The translations under genes were made by a program, and so were the position numbers. A stretch of DNA of 64,000 bases from Micromonospora sediminicola (GTDB lineage Bacteria > Actinomycetota > Actinomycetes > Mycobacteriales > Micromonosporaceae). Under the pieces are notes generated by a model. That model was not told the DNA's origin. It saw only the letters and a list, made by a program, of their open reading frames with translations, and ran no database searches. This document shows, piece by piece, positions 54,659-62,670 of the stretch (position 1 is the stretch's first letter; every line of letters begins with the position of its first letter). The stretch is from contig NZ_FLRH01000003.1 in NCBI RefSeq assembly GCF_900089585.1, forward strand, positions 3,796,501-3,860,500, in the 5' to 3' direction.

Positions 54659-54807
54659 GTGCTCCCGGTACCACGACTACGGCGTGCCGATGATTCCGGG
54701 AGGCTGGCCGGGCACGCCGGGCAGCAGTCCCGCCGCTGACAACCGATCGGGCCGCCCGAACGGTTTCCTCACTGTCGGGCTCCACAAGGGAGCCCAGGTC
54801 AGGTCAG

Positions 54808-55791
54808 GTGGTGGCTCTGTTGCGCAGAAACTCGATCATGGTCCTCGTTCCGGTGCTGGCCGCGGTCGGCCTCGTCGCTCCCAGCCCGGCGATCGCCGAC
54901 GCCGGCGCTTCCTCGCCTCGCGTCGCCGGCCCGTCCCACCGCACCTACTTCCCGTCCCGCATCGCGTTGCCGGACGGCTTCACACCGGAGGGACTCACCA
55001 TCGGCCGCGGCACCACGGTCTACGTGGGGTCCATCCTCGACGGCGCGATCTGGCGGGGGGACCTGCGCACCGGACGGGGCGCAGTACTGGTGCCGGGGGT
55101 GCCCGGCACCGACAAGGCGGGACTGAAGGTGGACGCGCAGGACCGGCTCTGGACCGCCGACTTCTCCGGTGGCGGCGCCAGCGTGTACCACGCTCGGACC
55201 GGTGCCCTGCTGGCTCGCTACCGGTTCACCGATCAGCCCGGAAGCCTGGTCAACGACTTGGTGATCACTCCCCGGGCGGTGTACTTCACCGACTCCACCC
55301 GACCAGTGCTGTATGTCGTGCCACTTGGTCCCCGTGGCCGGCTGCCGGCCGGCTCGGCCGTTCGGACGCTCGCCCTCAGCGGGCCGGCGGCCGAACCGGA
55401 CGCGTTCGCGAACGGGATCGTCACGCTGCCGGACGGAGACCTGCTGGTCGCCCAGATGCTCGCCGGTCGGCTGGTCCGGATCGATCCGGCCACCGGTGCC
55501 AGCCGTGCGTTCGACCTCGGCGGCTACTCCGTGACCCGGGCCGACGGGTTGGTGCGGCGGGGCCGCACCCTCTACGTCATCCGCAACCTGACCAATGTCG
55601 TGGCCGTCTTCCGGCTGTCGCCCGGGTACGACTCCGCGACTCTGGTCCGAGAGATCACCGATGTGCGACTGCGGGTGCCGGCGACCGGCGACCTCTTCGG
55701 ACCCTGGCTGTACGTGGTCAACGGCCGGTTCGACGTCGAGCCGACACCGAGCACCGACTACGACATCGTCCGGCTGCCCGCCTGGCAGTGA
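54808..55791 (+). CDS. Secreted SMP-30/gluconolactonase-like beta-propeller protein
   Basis: 327 residues from GTG 54808. Signal peptide: LLRRNSIMVLVPVLAAVGLV with a likely cleavage after AIADA near residue 32. The mature part is a six-bladed propeller of the SMP-30/NHL-like kind: PEGLTIGRGTTVYVGSILDG AIWRGD, LKVDAQDRLWTADFSGGGAS, LVNDLVITPRAVYFTDS and FANGIVTLPDGDLLVAQM. The family hydrolyses lactones or binds ligands; metal ligands (Glu63, Asn and Asp in VNDLV) look retained. The ribosome site is weak. A strong terminator follows. Confidence 0.82.
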   Translation: MVALLRRNSIMVLVPVLAAVGLVAPSPAIADAGASSPRVAGPSHRTYFPSRIALPDGFTPEGLTIGRGTTVYVGSILDGAIWRGDLRTGRGAVLVPGVPGTDKAGLKVDAQDRLWTADFSGGGASVYHARTGALLARYRFTDQPGSLVNDLVITPRAVYFTDSTRPVLYVVPLGPRGRLPAGSAVRTLALSGPAAEPDAFANGIVTLPDGDLLVAQMLAGRLVRIDPATGASRAFDLGGYSVTRADGLVRRGRTLYVIRNLTNVVAVFRLSPGYDSATLVREITDVRLRVPATGDLFGPWLYVVNGRFDVEPTPSTDYDIVRLPAWQ

Positions 55792-55838
55792 GACGACGCC
55801 GACTGACCGGGGCCGCCGGCCCAGGTCAGCCGGCCGCT

Positions 55839-55875
55839 CGGGTGAGTCGCCCCGCTGACCGGGGCGGCTCACCCG
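55839..55875 (+). terminator. Strong terminator, 16-bp stem with T-rich tail
   Basis: cgggtgagtcgccccg pairs with cggggcggctcacccg (one t/g wobble), loop ctgac, followed by TCTTCTC. It lies 47 bp after the propeller gene. Confidence 0.85.
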
Positions 55876-55983
55876 TCTTCTCGTCGCCGGGTGACCCCGC
55901 TGAGCCCCGGCACGGGGCCGGCATCTGGCGGACCGGGGGCAGGACCGCAGAGCGTTGTCGGAGGACGTCTCTACGCTTTCTGC

Positions 55984-56442
55984 ATGCTGTCCCAGGTGAC
56001 CGGCCTGTCCCGGCACTTCACGGAGGAATCACTACGCTCCTACCTGCTGGCCCGCTCGCAGCGCCTGCCGACGGGCTGCCTCGTGGTGCGTGGATATGGC
56101 GGCCAGCGCGGCGTCTACCAGAAGCTCGCCGGACGCGCCTGGGCCCACATCGCGGCATACGCGGTCTTCGTCGGCGGCTACCGGCCGGACCTTGACGTCC
56201 ATCACGACTGCGGTGTGCCCGACTGCATCGAGCCGACCCACCTGCGTCAGCTCAGTCACGCCGACAACTGTCGGGAACGTCGACAGCAGTCGCTCTGCCG
56301 TAACGGACACGACCGGGAGGTCGATCCCGACACCGGACGCTTCCGGAAGGTGTGCCGTCGCTGCAACAGCGAAGCGCAGAGGCGGTGGCGTGAGCGGCGC
56401 GCGGCCGAGGTGGCCGCGGCCAAAGCTTCCTACCGGTCGTGA
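55984..56442 (+). CDS. HNH-type (His-Me finger) endonuclease-like protein
   Basis: 152 residues from ATG 55984. YQKLAGRAWAHIAAYAVFVG precedes the HNH-like core DVHHDCGVPDCIEPTHLRQL SHADNCRERRQ, with HH, a central N/P-x-HL and the terminal DN. The C-terminal CRNGHDREVDPDTGRFRKVC RRCNS holds a CxxxH and CxxC zinc-type motif followed by a basic tail that could bind DNA. No ribosome site is seen; TACGCT at 55972-55977 could start a leaderless transcript at the ATG. Such proteins occur in phages and mobile DNA, so this may be an acquired gene. Confidence 0.75.
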   Translation: MLSQVTGLSRHFTEESLRSYLLARSQRLPTGCLVVRGYGGQRGVYQKLAGRAWAHIAAYAVFVGGYRPDLDVHHDCGVPDCIEPTHLRQLSHADNCRERRQQSLCRNGHDREVDPDTGRFRKVCRRCNSEAQRRWRERRAAEVAAAKASYRS

Positions 56443-56834
56443 ACGGGACGTCGTGGCCGCCCGGTACACCACCGTAAAGCCTTACGCATAGGAACTGTCA
56501 TTATGATGTACCGCCCTTTCGTCCGTTATGTCTGCGCTAATTAATGGATTGTCGTTACCGGTAATCCGTTAATTAGGGCGTGGGTCGGCGGTAAAGCGCT
56601 TGAGGCGTACCTCGGCCCTCGCTTACGGTCGCCGCGACCCCGCACCCCTGAGGACAGAGGACGAACCGCGTGACCCCGCCTGCTCTCTGAACCTGACACG
56701 CCTTTCACCCACCCCGAGCCGACGCTTCCCCGTCGGCTCCGCCGGGCTGCCTCCACGCGCCCGGTCACACGGCGATCGAGGCCGCGCGTCATCGGCCTCG
56801 TGTCAGGTCTACAGAGATCAGGTTTTCCGTCCTC
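56443..56834. other. 392-bp intergenic region with AT-rich island
   Basis: No coding frame is supported. Positions about 56470-56600 are strikingly AT-rich for this chromosome and contain the inverted repeat listed separately. The rest is GC-rich, with a short gaggcc/ggcctc hairpin near 56779-56800. It probably carries the promoter of the DUF1062 gene. Confidence 0.6.
56537..56576. repeat. AT-rich inverted repeat with central palindrome
   Basis: ctaattaatggatt (56537-56550) and aatccgttaattag (56563-56576) pair at 13 of 14 positions. The middle contains the perfect palindrome ttaccggtaa (56555-56564), which shares two bases with the right arm. It looks like an operator or recombination site; it is 258 bp ahead of the DUF1062 start. 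Confidence 0.75.
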
Positions 56835-57395
56835 ATGTCTTCATCACCCCATGTCGTGCTGCCCTGGTTCGTCCGCCGGACCAGGGTTCCGCTGCTGTCA
56901 CTGCGCTGCGTGGACTGCCGATCGGAGTCCGCCACCACCGGCGACGGCCGGTTCCGGGTCAACGCCAACGGCAAACTGCTCGACGTCTGGCTGCTGGTCC
57001 GATGCGTCTCCTGCGACCGGACCAGCAAGCTGACCGTGCACGAGCGGGCGCCGGTCAGCTCGCTCGACCCGGCCACGCTCCACGGCTACCACGTCAACGA
57101 CCCGGTCCTGGTCGCCGTCACACTGGTCGATCCGGCGCTGGCCCGGCGCGGTCGCTTCACGTTGGACTGGACCGGCGCCTGGCGTCTGGACACCCCGACC
57201 GAACGGCCCGCCGAGGCGTGGCCGCTGCGGGTCGAGGTCACCTTCGAGGACCCGGTGCCGGTGCGCCCGGACCGGCTCATCGCCCACGGCCTGGGCCTCA
57301 GCCGGCACGAGGTGCTGCGCCGGGTCAAGGGCGACGTGTCGCTGCGCCGCCCGAGAAGCACCGACTTCACCTTCACCGTGCTGGCCGAGGGTTAG
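56835..57395 (+). CDS. DUF1062 domain protein
   Basis: 186 residues. DUF1062 pattern: LRCVDCRSES, FRVNANGKLLDVWLLVRCVS CDRTSKLTVHER, with two CxxC zinc-type pairs (CVDC, CVSC). Then VNDPVLVAVTLVDPALARR and RLIAHGLGLSRHEVLRRVKG. Function unknown; the zinc knuckle suggests RNA or protein binding. The ribosome site is poor. A very strong hairpin follows the stop codon. Confidence 0.85.
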   Translation: MSSSPHVVLPWFVRRTRVPLLSLRCVDCRSESATTGDGRFRVNANGKLLDVWLLVRCVSCDRTSKLTVHERAPVSSLDPATLHGYHVNDPVLVAVTLVDPALARRGRFTLDWTGAWRLDTPTERPAEAWPLRVEVTFEDPVPVRPDRLIAHGLGLSRHEVLRRVKGDVSLRRPRSTDFTFTVLAEG

Positions 57396-57397
57396 CG

Positions 57398-57443
57398 ACG
57401 CGCCGGTCGTGGCGGGGCACCCCGCCCGCCACGACCGGCGCGT
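57398..57443. terminator. Terminator, perfect 18-bp stem
   Basis: acgcgccggtcgtggcgg (57398-57415) and ccgccacgaccggcgcgt (57426-57443) are exact inverse complements; one more G-C pair leaves an 8-nt loop. It starts 3 bp after the DUF1062 stop and ends 17 bp before the next start codon. Confidence 0.85.
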
Positions 57444-57459
57444 GGGCGACACTTGCGGA

Positions 57460-57945
57460 GTGACAACGACGATCGTGCCGATGACCTGTGCTCATCCGGC
57501 GTTCGACCGCACCGCTGCCCTGTTCGACGCCTACCGGGTGCACTACGGCCTACCGTCATCTCCCGAGACGACCCGCTCCTGGCTGCACGATCAGCTCGCA
57601 CAGCACCGGATCTCCGCTGCTGCCGCCGTCCAGGCCGACCAGGTCTGCGGTTTCGTCACGGCCATGGTCATGCCCGCATCGCTCATGCTGGGCACCGCGT
57701 GGTCGATCCGTGACCTGTACGTGGACCCGCGCCACCGCCGTAGCGGTGTCGCGTCCGCACTCCTGCAGCACGTCATCCACAGTGCTCGTGCTGCCGGTGC
57801 CTCGCGCCTGTCGCTGCAGACCGAGACCGACAACGTCCCGGCCCTGACGCTCTACACGCAGGCCGGCTTCCGGCCCGTCACCGGCCTGGAACTACTCAAT
57901 CTCCGCCTCGACCCCACCCCGGAAGATCCAGGAGACACGACCTAG
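57460..57945 (+). CDS. GNAT-family N-acetyltransferase
   Basis: 161 residues from GTG 57460. HPAFDRTAALFDAYRVHYGL at the start, then SIRDLYVDPRHRRSGVASAL LQHVI (acetyl-CoA loop RRSGVA), SLQTETDNVPALTLYTQAGF and the C-terminal beta strand. It is close to the aminoglycoside 6'/ribosomal-type GNAT branch only in the general fold; the acceptor is unknown. It is the first of three small enzyme genes on the + strand (57.5-59.2 kb). Confidence 0.87.
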   Translation: MTTTIVPMTCAHPAFDRTAALFDAYRVHYGLPSSPETTRSWLHDQLAQHRISAAAAVQADQVCGFVTAMVMPASLMLGTAWSIRDLYVDPRHRRSGVASALLQHVIHSARAAGASRLSLQTETDNVPALTLYTQAGFRPVTGLELLNLRLDPTPEDPGDTT

Positions 57946-57983
57946 GCTGGTTCCGTCGATGAGGATCCATCTCGGGAGGCACG

Positions 57984-58403
57984 ATGGCGGGTCGGGCACG
58001 GGAGGTCGTCGAGCGGGTCCTGCGCGCCAGCCGGGAGGGCGACGTCGAGGCGTTCGTGGAGCTGATGGCCCCGGAAGGCTACATCGAGTGGCCGTTCCGC
58101 CCCGCCGGTGTGCCCGGCCGGGTGCGGGGGCGGGCCGACGTCCGCCGGCACCTGATCGAGACGGCCGGCACCCTGATCACGTTCGACGAGTACCGCGACG
58201 TGGTGATCCACGAGACGCTCGACCCCGAGGTGGTCATCGTGGAGTACGACGCCGTCGGCAGCGTGGTCGCCACCGCGGAGCCGTTCGAGCAGACGGTGAT
58301 CGCCGTGTTCCGCGTCCAGGACGGACTCGTCGTGTCCTACCGCGACTACATCAACCCGCTGCCGCTGATGGAGGCGCTGACCGGCGGCGCGGGAAACCGC
58401 TGA
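57984..58403 (+). CDS. NTF2/SnoaL-like protein
   Basis: 139 residues. The cone-shaped alpha+beta fold is recognisable: VVERVLRASREGDVEAFVEL MAPEGYIEWPFRP, VRGRADVRRHLIETAGTLIT and VIAVFRVQDGLVVSYRDYIN PLPLM, which ends with the SnoaL-type strand. Members include ketosteroid isomerases, polyketide cyclases and binding proteins. The function here is not known. It lies between a GNAT gene and a methyltransferase gene with gaps of 38 and 24 bp. Confidence 0.85.
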   Translation: MAGRAREVVERVLRASREGDVEAFVELMAPEGYIEWPFRPAGVPGRVRGRADVRRHLIETAGTLITFDEYRDVVIHETLDPEVVIVEYDAVGSVVATAEPFEQTVIAVFRVQDGLVVSYRDYINPLPLMEALTGGAGNR

Positions 58404-58427
58404 GGCGAACGACGGAAAGGCGGGTCC

Positions 58428-59207
58428 ATGGGACACGACGACCAGGTCCGACACTCCTCGTCCTTCGGCGCGGCGGCGACCGCGTACGCCGAACACCGCC
58501 CGGACTACGCGCGCGACGCGGTGCGGTGGGCGCTCGCACACTCGCCCGGCCCGCGGGTGCTCGACCTCGGCGCCGGCACCGGCAAGCTCACCGCCGGACT
58601 GCGCGCGGCCGACGTCGACGTCAGCGCGGTGGAGCCCGATCCGGCGATGCTGGCCGAGCTACGCCGCGCGGTGCCGGACGTCCGCGCGCTGCCGGGCAGC
58701 GCCGAGGCGATCCCGCTGCCGGACGCGTCCGTCGACGCCGTGCTGGCCGGCAACGCGATGCACTGGTTCGACATGGCCGCCGCCGGTCCGGAGATCGCCC
58801 GGGTGCTCGCGCCCGGCGGCACTCTGGCCGGGCTGTGGAACGTGCTGGACGACCGGGTGGACTGGGTCGCCGAGTTGGCGCGGGTCAGCGGGAGCGCCGC
58901 CGTCGGCCCTCGGGACACGCCCGCCTCCTGGCGCGTCGAGACGGCGCGGATGCACGTCCCGACCAACGGCGCCGCCGCCCGGTTCGAACGTCCGGAGCAG
59001 GCCGAATTCCCGCACGGACAGCGTCGTACCGCCGACTCCCTGGTGGCGACGCTGGCCACCCGCGCCGGGATGCTGGTCATGCCGGCGGAGGAACGCGACG
59101 CCACGCTCGGCCGGATCCGCGCGTTCCTGGCGAGCCGCCCGGAGACCGCGGCCGGCGAGTTCACGCTTCCGATGCTGACCTGCGTGCTCCGCGTGCGGCG
59201 ACGCTGA
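58428..59207 (+). CDS. Class I SAM-dependent methyltransferase
   Basis: 259 residues. Motif I is VLDLGAGTGKLTAGLRAA, then VSAVEPDPAMLAELRRAVP, PDVRALPGSAEAIPLPDASV and DAVLAGNAMHWFDMAAAGPE IARVLAPGGTLAGLWNV. This is the methyltransferase-11 family, near the yeast trans-aconitate/CRG1-like group (YAEHRPDYARDAVRW start). Small-molecule substrate unknown. It is the last gene of the three-gene + strand set. Confidence 0.9.
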   Translation: MGHDDQVRHSSSFGAAATAYAEHRPDYARDAVRWALAHSPGPRVLDLGAGTGKLTAGLRAADVDVSAVEPDPAMLAELRRAVPDVRALPGSAEAIPLPDASVDAVLAGNAMHWFDMAAAGPEIARVLAPGGTLAGLWNVLDDRVDWVAELARVSGSAAVGPRDTPASWRVETARMHVPTNGAAARFERPEQAEFPHGQRRTADSLVATLATRAGMLVMPAEERDATLGRIRAFLASRPETAAGEFTLPMLTCVLRVRRR

Positions 59208-59239
59208 ACCCGCGCGGATGCCGTCTCATGCGCCGCGCG

Positions 59240-59908
59240 CTAGGCAGCGCTCGCCCGGGGCCAGTCCGTGAAGGCCTTGCGCAGCTCGTGGATCTGCGTG
59301 GGGGTGAGTCGGTAGAGCGCGAAGACGGTGTCGGGTAGCCGGTCGAGCCGTCGGATCGCATCGGAGACCTCTTCGTCGGTGAGGTCGGGATCGGCGCGAC
59401 GCCCGAGCGTGATCAACTCATGCCGGTCGTGACGCTTCATGAGCGCCGCGACATCTATGTAGTCGCGGGGTTGAGCACGGGTAACCATGGCTGCGACCTT
59501 CGTGCCGATGACGTCGTCGAGGTGCAGCACCGGGCCGATGTCGAGGACAACGGGGCTGGCGGTGCGGGCGAAGCGCACGAGTTGCAGCCGAACGGCCTGG
59601 TCGTCCCGGTGTACCTCGAACTCGGTCATCTCCTGGTCTAAGCCGTAGAAGACACCGCTCAACTCGCTGGACTCGGCCATGATCTCGACCTGGAAGCCCG
59701 CGTCGAGCAGGGCGCCGCGGACGTGTCCGCTCGCGGCGGCGACGCCTCCGTCGACGTTCGTGAAGAGGTCGACGTCCTCGGTGGGCCGTTCACCGATGCC
59801 GTGAGCGATCAGTGCCTGACCACCGGCGAGGGCAAACCCGTGGCTACTCGCTGCGGCGAGCGCGATGCGGGCTACGTCGTGCTGGAACTGGTCGGGTGCA
59901 GACGACAT
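59240..59908 (-). CDS. Nucleotidyltransferase of the AbiEii/AbiGii toxin family
   Basis: 222 residues. Signature blocks: HGFALAGGQALIAHGIGERP TEDVDLFTNV (GG, then T-x-D-V-D-L-F with the metal aspartates) and TRAQPRDYIDVAALMKRHD, typical of AbiEii. Known members of type IV toxin-antitoxin systems transfer nucleotides to tRNA. Its start overlaps the stop of a preceding 118-residue gene (ATGA). The partner does not resemble the classic AbiEi antitoxin, so this is either a variant pair or a non-toxic NTase. Confidence 0.85.
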   Translation of the reverse strand: MSSAPDQFQHDVARIALAAASSHGFALAGGQALIAHGIGERPTEDVDLFTNVDGGVAAASGHVRGALLDAGFQVEIMAESSELSGVFYGLDQEMTEFEVHRDDQAVRLQLVRFARTASPVVLDIGPVLHLDDVIGTKVAAMVTRAQPRDYIDVAALMKRHDRHELITLGRRADPDLTDEEVSDAIRRLDRLPDTVFALYRLTPTQIHELRKAFTDWPRASAA

Positions 59909-60264
59909 CAGGCGGCAGCCTCGCGGGAGCGCAGGACCGGGTGACGCTCCTCCCAGGCGTGCCGCACCCCCCGGGGAAGGTAGAGCTGGGGCCAGAGTCG
60001 GACGAGGGTGGGGCCGTGCAACCAGGTGCGTAGTTCGTCGGATCGGACGGCTTCGGTGAGCACGGTCTCGTACATCCAGGTCAACAGGCCCGGCCGGTCG
60101 AGGTCGACGTGCCGGTCAGGCTGCCAGAACAGGCGGTGGGGCAGCTCGACGACGCCGGTGGTCGGGCCTCTCAACTCGCCGAGATCAGCGACCACGGCGG
60201 GCCGTCGTCCCGGCCGCGCCTCGTGCGGTCGACGCGAGCTGCGGACGAAACCGCTCGGATCCAT
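59908..60264 (-). CDS. Unrecognised protein coupled to AbiEii-like NTase
   Basis: 118 residues from ATG 60264, ending in an ATGA overlap with the NTase gene. FVRSSRRPHEARPGRRPAVV at the start is basic; the body (LPHRLFWQPDRHVDLDRPGL LTWMYETVLTEAVRSDELRT, WLHGPTLVRLWPQLYLPRGV) is helical and ends VRHAWEERHPVLRS. It shares a conserved-looking pattern with small proteins preceding AbiEii-like genes in actinobacteria (from memory). Possible antitoxin or accessory subunit; no DNA-binding motif is evident. Confidence 0.7.
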   Translation of the reverse strand: MDPSGFVRSSRRPHEARPGRRPAVVADLGELRGPTTGVVELPHRLFWQPDRHVDLDRPGLLTWMYETVLTEAVRSDELRTWLHGPTLVRLWPQLYLPRGVRHAWEERHPVLRSREAAA

Positions 60265-60359
60265 GTCCCCAGAATAGGCCCTGGTGACCTGCGTTCGGGC
60301 CACGCCGGGCGCGGCCGGTCAGGAATCGGCGTGCCACAGGGTTGTGCGGCGGCGCCCGG

Positions 60360-60854
60360 TCAGCGGCGCCACCAGCGCCAGCCGCGGCGGGGACGCCCCG
60401 CGCGTCGACCGGTGTCCTGCGGCTCCGCCGCGGCGGCCGCCGACCGCTCGGCCGCGGCGCGTTCCCGGTCGGCCCGCCACCGGCGCACCGCCTCGTCGAC
60501 GTTGACCGGGCGGACCACCACCCGCGGCCCGGTCGGGGTGCGCAGCCAGGCCACCACCTCGGTGTTGAGCGCGGCCACGTACGACCGCACCGCCTCCTCG
60601 GTGGGCAGGTCGCGCAGCTCGGCCGGGAGCTGCTCGATGCGGCGGCGCAACTGCAGCGGCGTGGGCAGCATCAGGTCGGACGGGATCTGTTCCCGCTCCA
60701 TGAAGCTGCGGATCCACCAGCCCTCGTCGTAGGGCAGGTCCCGGCCCGGGATCGGCTTGCCCGCGCCCGGCAGGTTGTCGAACTCGCCGCGCTCCTGGGC
60801 CGAGCGGATCTGCGCCTCGACCGCGGCCTCCCAGCCTGTCGTCACCGCCGTCAC
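60360..60854 (-). CDS. DUF1992 (DnaJ homologue subfamily C member 28-like) protein
   Basis: 164 residues. The DUF1992 core is at 8-75: WEAAVEAQIRSAQERGEFDN LPGAGKPIPGRDLPYDEGWW and PSDLMLPTPLQLRRRIEQL. The LPGAGKP motif is diagnostic. The C-terminal 50 residues are Arg/Ala-rich and basic (RRWRADRERAAAERSAAA, ending GWRWWRR). Despite the name there is no J domain. Function unknown. It is divergent from the DUF1232 gene. Confidence 0.9.
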   Translation of the reverse strand: MTAVTTGWEAAVEAQIRSAQERGEFDNLPGAGKPIPGRDLPYDEGWWIRSFMEREQIPSDLMLPTPLQLRRRIEQLPAELRDLPTEEAVRSYVAALNTEVVAWLRTPTGPRVVVRPVNVDEAVRRWRADRERAAAERSAAAAAEPQDTGRRAGRPRRGWRWWRR

Positions 60855-60955
60855 CTCCCGTACCCACCGTATCCGCCGGTTCCCGACCAGGGTCAGCGTC
60901 GGACGGGCCCGGGGTTGTTCCCGGCCGTGCCGGGAGCAGGCGTAGCGTGCCCGGC

Positions 60956-61351
60956 ATGCGCGACTGGCTGATCGGGCTCGGGGTGGCGCTGGCCTGCCTG
61001 GTGGTGAGCTGGGCGGTGCTCGTGCTGCTGGCCCGGCGGCTGCCGCCCGGGCCGCTGCGTGACCTGGCCGCGTTCCTGCCCGACTGCGCCACCACGGTGC
61101 GGCGGCTGCGCCGGGACCCGAGGGTGCCGCGCCGCGCCCGGATCGCGATCATCGTCGCCGGTGTCTGGGTGGCCAGCCCGATCGACCTGATCCCGGAGTT
61201 CCTGCCGGTGATCGGCCCGTTGGACGACGTCGTGGTGGTCGCCCTCGCGCTGCGCTACGCCGGCCGGCAGGTGCCCCGGCAGGTGCTGCTCGACGCGTGG
61301 CCGGGCGAGCCGCGCCTGCTGCTGCGCCTGCTCGGCGCCCCGGCGGACTGA
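60956..61351 (+). CDS. DUF1232 (YkvA-like) membrane protein
   Basis: 131 residues from ATG 60956 (GTG 60947 possible). An N-terminal membrane helix (LIGLGVALACLVVSWAVLVL LA) precedes the DUF1232 segment at about 60-100: RIAIIVAGVWVASPIDLIPE FLPVIGPLDDVVVVALALRY, with the conserved S-P-I-D-L-I-P. Function unknown. The stop is 3 bp from the end of the convergent GNAT gene. Confidence 0.88.
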   Translation: MRDWLIGLGVALACLVVSWAVLVLLARRLPPGPLRDLAAFLPDCATTVRRLRRDPRVPRRARIAIIVAGVWVASPIDLIPEFLPVIGPLDDVVVVALALRYAGRQVPRQVLLDAWPGEPRLLLRLLGAPAD

Positions 61352-61354
61352 CGG

Positions 61355-61900
61355 TCAGGTCAGCCGGCGGACGTGCCGGTGCCCGTCGCGGGGGAACGGT
61401 GGACGGGCCGGCAGCACCTCGACGAAGGCGTACCCGCTCTTCTCCGCCACCCGGCAGGAGGCCGGGTTGTCGATCTGGTGCAGCAGCTCCAGGCGGGTCA
61501 GCCCACCGGCGGCGAACCGGGCGAACGCCCAGCCGGTGACCGCCTCGACCGCCCGGGGCGCGACGCCCCGCCCGCGCGCCGGCGCCGCCGTCCAGTAGCC
61601 GACCTCGGCGTCCGGGCGGCCCGGCCGGACCTCCTTGAGCACCACGCAGGCCACCAGCCGCTCCCCCGGCGCGTCCTCCACCACCGCGAAGCTGAACCGG
61701 CGGTCGGCGGCCCAGCCCTGCCGGCTGCGGCGCACATAGTCCCGCGCCTCGGCCGGGGTGGTCACCGGGCGGCTGGTCCAGGCCCGCAGCACCGGGTCCC
61801 GGTAGGCCTCCAAGAGCGCGTCGGCGTCGCCGTCGCGCCACGGACGCAACAGCAGACCGGGCGCGGTGGGGGTGGCGTCGGCGGACAACACGATCGACAT
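61355..61900 (-). CDS. GNAT-family N-acetyltransferase (RimJ/RimL-like)
   Basis: 181 residues. Acetyltransf_3 features: LLLRPWRDGDADALLEAYRD, YVRRSRQGWAADRRFSFAVV, EVGYWTAAPARGRGVAPRAV (acetyl-CoA loop RGRGVA) and LTRLELLHQIDNPASCRVAE KSGY. RimJ/RimL-type enzymes acetylate N-termini of proteins or small amines; the acceptor here is unknown. Confidence 0.9.
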   Translation of the reverse strand: MSIVLSADATPTAPGLLLRPWRDGDADALLEAYRDPVLRAWTSRPVTTPAEARDYVRRSRQGWAADRRFSFAVVEDAPGERLVACVVLKEVRPGRPDAEVGYWTAAPARGRGVAPRAVEAVTGWAFARFAAGGLTRLELLHQIDNPASCRVAEKSGYAFVEVLPARPPFPRDGHRHVRRLT

Positions 61901-62019
61901 CCGGTCAGTATGGCGTCGTCCGGGTGGCGCGCGTCACCCCGCGCGGCGGCCGGAGCAGGACCGTGGCGTCACCGCCGGCGGCGTAGGGTCCGGGGCAGGG
62001 CCGACGGCGGGAGGGCGAC

Positions 62020-62670
62020 ATGGTCACGCTCGGTGCGGTGGTGGGGATCGCCCTGGTGGCGCTCGGTCTGGTGCTCACACCCGGGCCCAACATGGTCTAC
62101 CTGGTGTCCCGGTCGGTCACCCAGGGCCGGCGGGCCGGCCTCGTGTCGCTGCTCGGGGTGGCGGTCGGGTTCGGCGTCTACCTGGCCGCCGCGGTCGCCG
62201 GCATCGCCACCGTCTTCGTGCTGGTGCCGCCGCTCTACACGGCCGTGAAGCTGGCCGGCGCGGCCTACCTGCTCTGGTTGGCGTGGCGCACGCTGCGCCC
62301 GGGCGGTCGGTCCGCGTTCACCCCGGCGCCGCTGCCGCCGGACCGGCCCCGACGGCTGTTCACCATGGGTCTGGTCACCAACCTGCTGAATCCGAAGATC
62401 GCCATCCTCTACGTGTCGCTGCTGCCGCAGTTCGTGGACCCGTCGCGCGGACACGTGGCGGTGCAGAGCCTGCTGCTCGGGCTGACCCAGATCGGCATCG
62501 CGCTGACCGTGAACGCGCTGATCGTGCTCAGCGCGGGGTCGGTGTCGGCGTTCCTCACCCGCCGGCCGGGCTGGGCCCGCGTCCAGCGTTACGTGATGGG
62601 CACGGTGCTGGCCGGGCTCGCGGTGCGCATCGCCGCCGACCGCTCGCGCGCCGCCGTCGCCACCCCCTGA
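62020..62670 (+). CDS. LysE/RhtB-family amino acid exporter
   Basis: 216 residues, six membrane segments. Family start VGIALVALGLVLTPGPNMVY LVSRSVTQGRRAGLVSLLGV with the TPGPN motif; KLAGAAYLLWLAWRTLRPG, then MGLVTNLLNPKIAILYVSLL PQFVDP with the N-P-K motif. It exports amino acids or similar metabolites. The last 82 bp overlap the end of the convergent beta-galactosidase gene. Confidence 0.92.
   Translation: MVTLGAVVGIALVALGLVLTPGPNMVYLVSRSVTQGRRAGLVSLLGVAVGFGVYLAAAVAGIATVFVLVPPLYTAVKLAGAAYLLWLAWRTLRPGGRSAFTPAPLPPDRPRRLFTMGLVTNLLNPKIAILYVSLLPQFVDPSRGHVAVQSLLLGLTQIGIALTVNALIVLSAGSVSAFLTRRPGWARVQRYVMGTVLAGLAVRIAADRSRAAVATP

Noticed and set aside
56488..56530. GGAAC at 56491 considered as an ECF-sigma -35 element
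   Set aside because: The nearest CGTC or CGTT partner is about 24 bp away, too far for an ECF promoter.
54811..60264. Accessory patch considered as a biosynthetic gene cluster
   Set aside because: There is a methyltransferase, a SnoaL-like protein and GNATs, but no core synthase, carrier protein or cluster regulator.
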